Of a DNA stretch of 7,303 nucleotides, positions 4,388 through 7,303 are shown in pieces. This stretch comes from a bacterium. Lineage in GTDB: Bacteria; Verrucomicrobiota; Verrucomicrobiae; Limisphaerales; J093. The notes beneath the pieces are model-generated. The model was not told the DNA's origin, ran no database searches, and saw only the letters and a program-made list of their open reading frames with translations. Position 1 is the first letter of the stretch, and every line of letters begins with the position of its first letter. The translations under genes and the position numbers were made by a program. The stretch covers positions 1 to 7,303 of the forward strand of contig JAKCAB010000394.1 of the NCBI GenBank assembly GCA_021839785.1, given 5' to 3'.

Positions 4388-6919
4388 TTACTCCGGTCTT
4401 ACGACCGCCACGACGGCGTCCTCGGCGCGAAGATACCGGGCCGCCACGTCGCGCGTGTCCGCCACCGTCACGGCTTCGAAATGAGCGTCTTCCGCGTCGG
4501 AGTTCGCGTAGCCCAGGCCGTAAAGCTCATCCAAAGCGTGGGTCATGGCCTGGTTGCCCAGGTCCTGGCGGGCGATTTTTTTCTGGCCGATGAGCTTGGC
4601 CTGGGCGCGTTTCAACTCCTCGGCGGTCAGTCCTTCCGCGCGCAACTGCGCCGCCTCGGCCAGCAACTCTTGCTCGACCAACTCCGCCTTTTCCGGCGCG
4701 GTGCCCACGTAAAACGCAAAGAAGCCCGGCACCAAGCCTTGGAAATTCTGCGCCCCCACGAAGTACGCCAACCCCAACTTCTCGCGAATCCGCAAAAACA
4801 ACCGCGAGCCCAGATCGCTGCACGCTTCCTGCACAAGTTCGAGTGCGTAGCGGTCAGCGGCATCGAGCGTCGTGCCGGGAAAGCCCATGACGACCACGGC
4901 CTGCTTCTTGTCGCGCGTCTCGGTCACCCGGCCGGCGGCGCGCAGGCCAGCGGCCAGGCCGGCGTTGTCGCTCCCGCTTGACCAGCCACCGAATACGCGC
5001 TCGACGGCCGCCCGCACCGCGTCCGGTTGGATGTCGCCGTAAATCGCCAGCACGGCGTTTTCCGGGCAGACCCGTCGCCGATGAAAACTCCGCAATTCCT
5101 CAGCGGCGAGCCGGCCAACCGTGCTTTCCTCGCCCAACAAGTCCAGGCCGTAGCCGGCGTTCCCGTACATCTTCCGGCGCATCGCCCGGAAGGCGCTGGC
5201 CAGGACTTGATCCTTTTGCGCCTTGATGCCCGCAAGTTGAATCTGGCGCTCGCGCTCGAGCGCGTCCGCCGGAAACGCGGGATGGAGAATCACGTCCGCG
5301 ACCAACTCCAAGCCGGTGGCGAAATCGCCGTTCATGACCTCGGCGCTGACGCCGAAGCTGTTGTTGCCGCCATACGGATCGAGGCTGCCGCCCACCGATT
5401 CGATTTCGATGGCGACCTGCTCGGCGGTGCGGCTGGTGGTGCCCTGCATGAGCATCCGCGACAGGAGTTGCGTGATGCCGTTGTTGGCCGGCGTTTCCGC
5501 CAGCACGCCACCCCGCAGGACCAGCCGGAATTCCACGAAGGGGAGGCGATGGTCTTCCTTGAGCAGCAGCCGCAGGCCATTGGCTAACTTCACCGGCTGA
5601 ACCGCATTCTCCGCCGCCGAGGCGGTGATGCCGGAGCGGACCGGAGTGGTGCCTTTCGGAAGCAACGCGTACCGCGTGCAATTCTCGGTCGTCAAATACT
5701 GGCGGGCGACGCGCTGCAGATCGGCCGCGGTGATGCGCTTCACGGCAGCCAGGTAGCGCGCAGAGAAGTTCAGGTCCGACGCCGCCATCCAACTCCCGCC
5801 CAAGTCCTGCGCCTGGCCTTGCATGGTTTTACGGGCGGCGAGCGTGGCGGAGACGAATTGTTTAACGGCCTTGGTCAATTCAGCGTCGTCCACCTGACCG
5901 GCCTGGAGACGCTGAACTTCCTCCGCGATTGCGGCTGACGCGTCCGCGAACTTGTCCGGCTCGAGCACGGCGCTCACGCCCGCCAAGCCTTCTCCGCCGG
6001 GGTTGTACGTCCACGCTTCGACGGAGGCCACCAGGCCCTTGCGCTCGCGGACTTGTTGGTAGAGACGCGAGCTGCGGCCACTGCCCAGCAGCACCGCCAG
6101 CACGTCCAGCACCGGTACGTCGGGATGCCGCACGTCCGGGATGTGCCAGCTCCAATGGACGTGCCCCAGCTCGATGGGCGCTTCCTCGCTGATTTCGCGC
6201 AACGCGACCTGGCGCGGCTCACGCGGCAATACGGTGGGCGGCAACGGACGGGCCGGCGAGTCGGCGAACGCCTTTTGGATTTGTTCGATCACCGCGTCGG
6301 TCTGCACGTCGCCGGCGATCACGAAGAAGACGTTGTTCGGTGCGTAGTGCTCCCGGTAGTACCCCACGATGTCCTCGCGTCGGAGTTGGTTGAAGATGTC
6401 CGGGTAGCCGATGATCGTGTAACGGTACGGGCTGACGGTGTAGGCGGTCTCGAACAGGCGCCGGCTGGAATGGCGGCCGGGGTCGTCGTGGCACATGTCC
6501 ATTTCGCGGCGGATCACGTCCATTTCCTTCGCCAATTCCGCTTCCGGCAAGCTGGCGTGCTGCATGATGTCGCAGAGGATGTCCACGGCCACGGTGGCGC
6601 CGGTGTTGGGGACGTTGATCCAATACACCGTGCGGTCGAAGGAAGTGTAGGCGTTCATATAACCGCCAGCCTCCTGCACCTCCTGGTCGATCCGGCTGCC
6701 TGGGCGCGTGGTCGTGCCTTTGAACAGCATGTGCTCCAGTACGTGCGACAGGCCCGCGCCGAGCCAGCGGCCTTCGTGGATGCTGCCGGCGCGGCACCAG
6801 GCCTGGGCCGACACCACCGGCGCGCTGTGGTCTTCGCGAACCACGATCGTCAGGCCGTTGTCGAGGGTGGCCCAGCGGGTGCCCGGCGGCAGCGGCGGAA
6901 TCTCTGCAACTTGCGTCAT
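4388..6919 (-). CDS. M16 family zinc metallopeptidase, two fused M16 domain pairs
   Basis: This 843-residue insulinase/pitrilysin-superfamily peptidase has both halves in one chain. The first half carries the inverted zinc motif HVLEH (His59, Glu62, His63; Glu62 the catalytic base). Glu139 in VIRREM lies 76 residues beyond His63 and is the likely third zinc ligand. YMNAYTSFDRTVYW (87-100) and GDVQTDAV (203-210) are also family-typical. The second half starts near 440 (VKLANGLRLLLKEDH); its matching segment, ITQLLSRMLMQGTT, has Gln484, Ser487 and Arg488 in place of the zinc residues. The substrate-binding Arg/Tyr pair is kept only in the C-terminal part (Arg712 and Tyr719 in IREKLGLAYF). The matching site in the first half reads RERKGLVAS, with Ala for Tyr. 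This division suits a clamshell protease that encloses short unfolded peptides. There is no signal peptide or membrane segment, so cytoplasmic action is expected. The ATG at 6919 is the first start after an in-frame TAG at 6932-6934. No Shine-Dalgarno is present. The family call is very secure; the substrate is unknown. Confidence 0.95.
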   Translation of the reverse strand: MTQVAEIPPLPPGTRWATLDNGLTIVVREDHSAPVVSAQAWCRAGSIHEGRWLGAGLSHVLEHMLFKGTTTRPGSRIDQEVQEAGGYMNAYTSFDRTVYWINVPNTGATVAVDILCDIMQHASLPEAELAKEMDVIRREMDMCHDDPGRHSSRRLFETAYTVSPYRYTIIGYPDIFNQLRREDIVGYYREHYAPNNVFFVIAGDVQTDAVIEQIQKAFADSPARPLPPTVLPREPRQVALREISEEAPIELGHVHWSWHIPDVRHPDVPVLDVLAVLLGSGRSSRLYQQVRERKGLVASVEAWTYNPGGEGLAGVSAVLEPDKFADASAAIAEEVQRLQAGQVDDAELTKAVKQFVSATLAARKTMQGQAQDLGGSWMAASDLNFSARYLAAVKRITAADLQRVARQYLTTENCTRYALLPKGTTPVRSGITASAAENAVQPVKLANGLRLLLKEDHRLPFVEFRLVLRGGVLAETPANNGITQLLSRMLMQGTTSRTAEQVAIEIESVGGSLDPYGGNNSFGVSAEVMNGDFATGLELVADVILHPAFPADALERERQIQLAGIKAQKDQVLASAFRAMRRKMYGNAGYGLDLLGEESTVGRLAAEELRSFHRRRVCPENAVLAIYGDIQPDAVRAAVERVFGGWSSGSDNAGLAAGLRAAGRVTETRDKKQAVVVMGFPGTTLDAADRYALELVQEACSDLGSRLFLRIREKLGLAYFVGAQNFQGLVPGFFAFYVGTAPEKAELVEQELLAEAAQLRAEGLTAEELKRAQAKLIGQKKIARQDLGNQAMTHALDELYGLGYANSDAEDAHFEAVTVADTRDVAARYLRAEDAVVAVVRPE

Positions 6920-6928
6920 GCGGCGCGC

Positions 6929-6957
6929 AATCTAGGGGCGCGCGATGGCCCCGACAA
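6929..6957 (-). promoter_or_regulatory. Candidate promoter of the M16 peptidase gene
   Basis: On the minus strand TTGTCG (6952-6957) and TAGATT (6929-6934) are separated by 17 bases, and each matches the sigma-70 consensus at 4 of 6 positions. Only nine bases lie between the -10 box and the ATG, so the transcript would be leaderless or nearly so. That agrees with the missing Shine-Dalgarno. The -35 box lies inside the inverted repeat at 6951-6967. Confidence 0.5.
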
Positions 6958-6967
6958 GCAATGTCGG
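6951..6967. repeat. Inverted repeat over the -35 box, candidate operator
   Basis: CCGACA (6951-6956) and TGTCGG (6962-6967) are perfect inverted copies around a 5-base spacer. The left arm overlaps the proposed -35 box of the M16 gene, where a bound regulator could block transcription. It is the clearest symmetric element in the 141-base divergent gap. A hairpin function is less likely because it would lie upstream of both proposed transcripts. Confidence 0.45.
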
Positions 6968-7026
6968 CCCGCGTGCCGAGCGCTGCCGTGTTTGACGCAC
7001 CCAGCTCGAGTTTCCAGCCGCGGGCA

Positions 7027-7054
7027 TTGCGGCCCCGTCCCGGCGCGGTACGCT
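7027..7054 (+). promoter_or_regulatory. Weak promoter-like pair for the LOG-family gene
   Basis: TTGCGG (7027-7032) and TACGCT (7049-7054) are 16 bases apart. Each matches the sigma-70 consensus at 3 of 6 positions; TACGCT fits the relaxed TANNNT form seen in GC-rich genomes. The -10 box ends six bases before the ATG at 7061, so initiation would fall at or beside the start codon. It is weak alone but parallels the arrangement at the divergent M16 gene. Confidence 0.25.
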
Positions 7055-7060
7055 CGGCGC

Positions 7061-7303
7061 ATGTCTGCAACGCCGAACCGCCCGATCAAGCGCACCCCAG
7101 CCCGACGCGAATCGTCGCTCGCGCCGCGTGTCAGAGACCTGATTGCCGCCGCCGGGGGCGGACACAACGAGGATCTCGCGGCCGACATCATCGACAACGG
7201 CCTGCGGCTGTTGCGCGACGTGGCGCACCGCGGCGACGTGCGGGTGATTGCCACGGCGCTGCGCGAACTCCGCTACGCCTTCCGCGTGTTCGCGCCTTAC
7301 GCC
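7061..7303 (+). CDS. LOG-family protein (TIGR00730-like), N-terminal part
   Basis: 81 codons from ATG run to the window edge without a stop. A basic, probably disordered start (to about residue 20) leads into helical sequence and ends in ALRELRYAFRVFAPYA (66-81). That segment resembles the N-terminal extension of LOG-family proteins in Verrucomicrobiota and Planctomycetota, where it precedes the Rossmann-like core. The core, with its PGGxGT nucleotide-binding motif, would lie beyond the edge, so activity cannot be judged. Characterised LOG enzymes are cytoplasmic phosphoribohydrolases that release the base from cytokinin riboside 5'-monophosphates. Many bacterial members were misnamed lysine decarboxylases, and their true substrates are often unclear. 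The ATG is chosen because the reading matches from there and a possible -10 box lies just upstream. There is no Shine-Dalgarno. The gene diverges from the M16 gene, with 141 bases between starts. The call rests on a short conserved stretch. Confidence 0.6.
   Translation, partial: MSATPNRPIKRTPARRESSLAPRVRDLIAAAGGGHNEDLAADIIDNGLRLLRDVAHRGDVRVIATALRELRYAFRVFAPYA

Noticed and set aside
6219..7070. 283-codon minus-strand frame overlapping the M16 N-terminus and the divergent gap
   Set aside because: It is a frame-shifted reading of the M16 gene with biased His/Arg/Gly/Pro content and no motif; the M16 frame has HxxEH.
6916..7254. 112-codon minus-strand frame opposite the LOG-family gene
   Set aside because: It is antisense to the better-supported LOG N-terminus and covers the divergent promoter region.
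1..7303. A coherent undescribed defence, secretion or biosynthetic system
   Set aside because: The genes belong to unrelated families on mixed strands with separate promoters, and no mobile, phage, toxin-antitoxin or CRISPR signature is present.

Overview
The window most resembles a chromosomal segment from a GC-rich bacterium of the Planctomycetota–Verrucomicrobiota group, perhaps a Pedosphaera/Limisphaera-like verrucomicrobium. This rests on inference from gene content: a Tat-exported DegT-type aminotransferase, a CehA/McbA-type metallohydrolase, a PEP-CTERM protein, a single-chain double-domain M16 peptidase and a LOG-family protein with the N-terminal extension I associate with these phyla. 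None of the starts has a convincing Shine-Dalgarno sequence. There is no rRNA, tRNA, CRISPR array, transposase or integrase.

Layout. (1) Positions 1-1404, plus strand: the C-terminal part of a CehA/McbA-like metallohydrolase, cut by the left edge. (2) 1405-1751: a 347-base non-coding gap. It holds a long imperfect inverted repeat, an imperfect direct repeat, a perfect 16-bp palindrome and a weak promoter-like pair. (3) 1752-3104, plus: a DegT/DnrJ/EryC1/StrS-type PLP enzyme with a twin-arginine signal. (4) 3105-3265: a short convergent gap with a nested hairpin. (5) 3266-4249, minus: a secreted trypsin-like serine protease with an intact catalytic triad and a C-terminal PEP-CTERM sorting signal. 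(6) 4388-6919, minus: an 843-residue M16 metallopeptidase, zinc-binding in its first half and degenerate in its second. (7) 6920-7060: a 141-base divergent promoter region with an inverted repeat over the proposed -35 box of the M16 gene. (8) 7061-7303, plus: the N-terminus of a LOG-family protein, cut by the right edge.

The genes do not form one obvious pathway. The metallohydrolase and the aminotransferase share a strand but are separated by a structured gap, so they are probably separate transcription units. The M16 peptidase and the PEP-CTERM protease share a strand with a 138-base gap. They may be co-transcribed, though the protease has its own promoter-like sequence. I do not see a clear undescribed multi-gene system. 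The points most worth following are the exported aminotransferase, the PEP-CTERM protease in visibly less GC-rich DNA, the structured 1405-1751 gap, and the promoter-proximal, possibly leaderless starts of the divergent M16/LOG pair.
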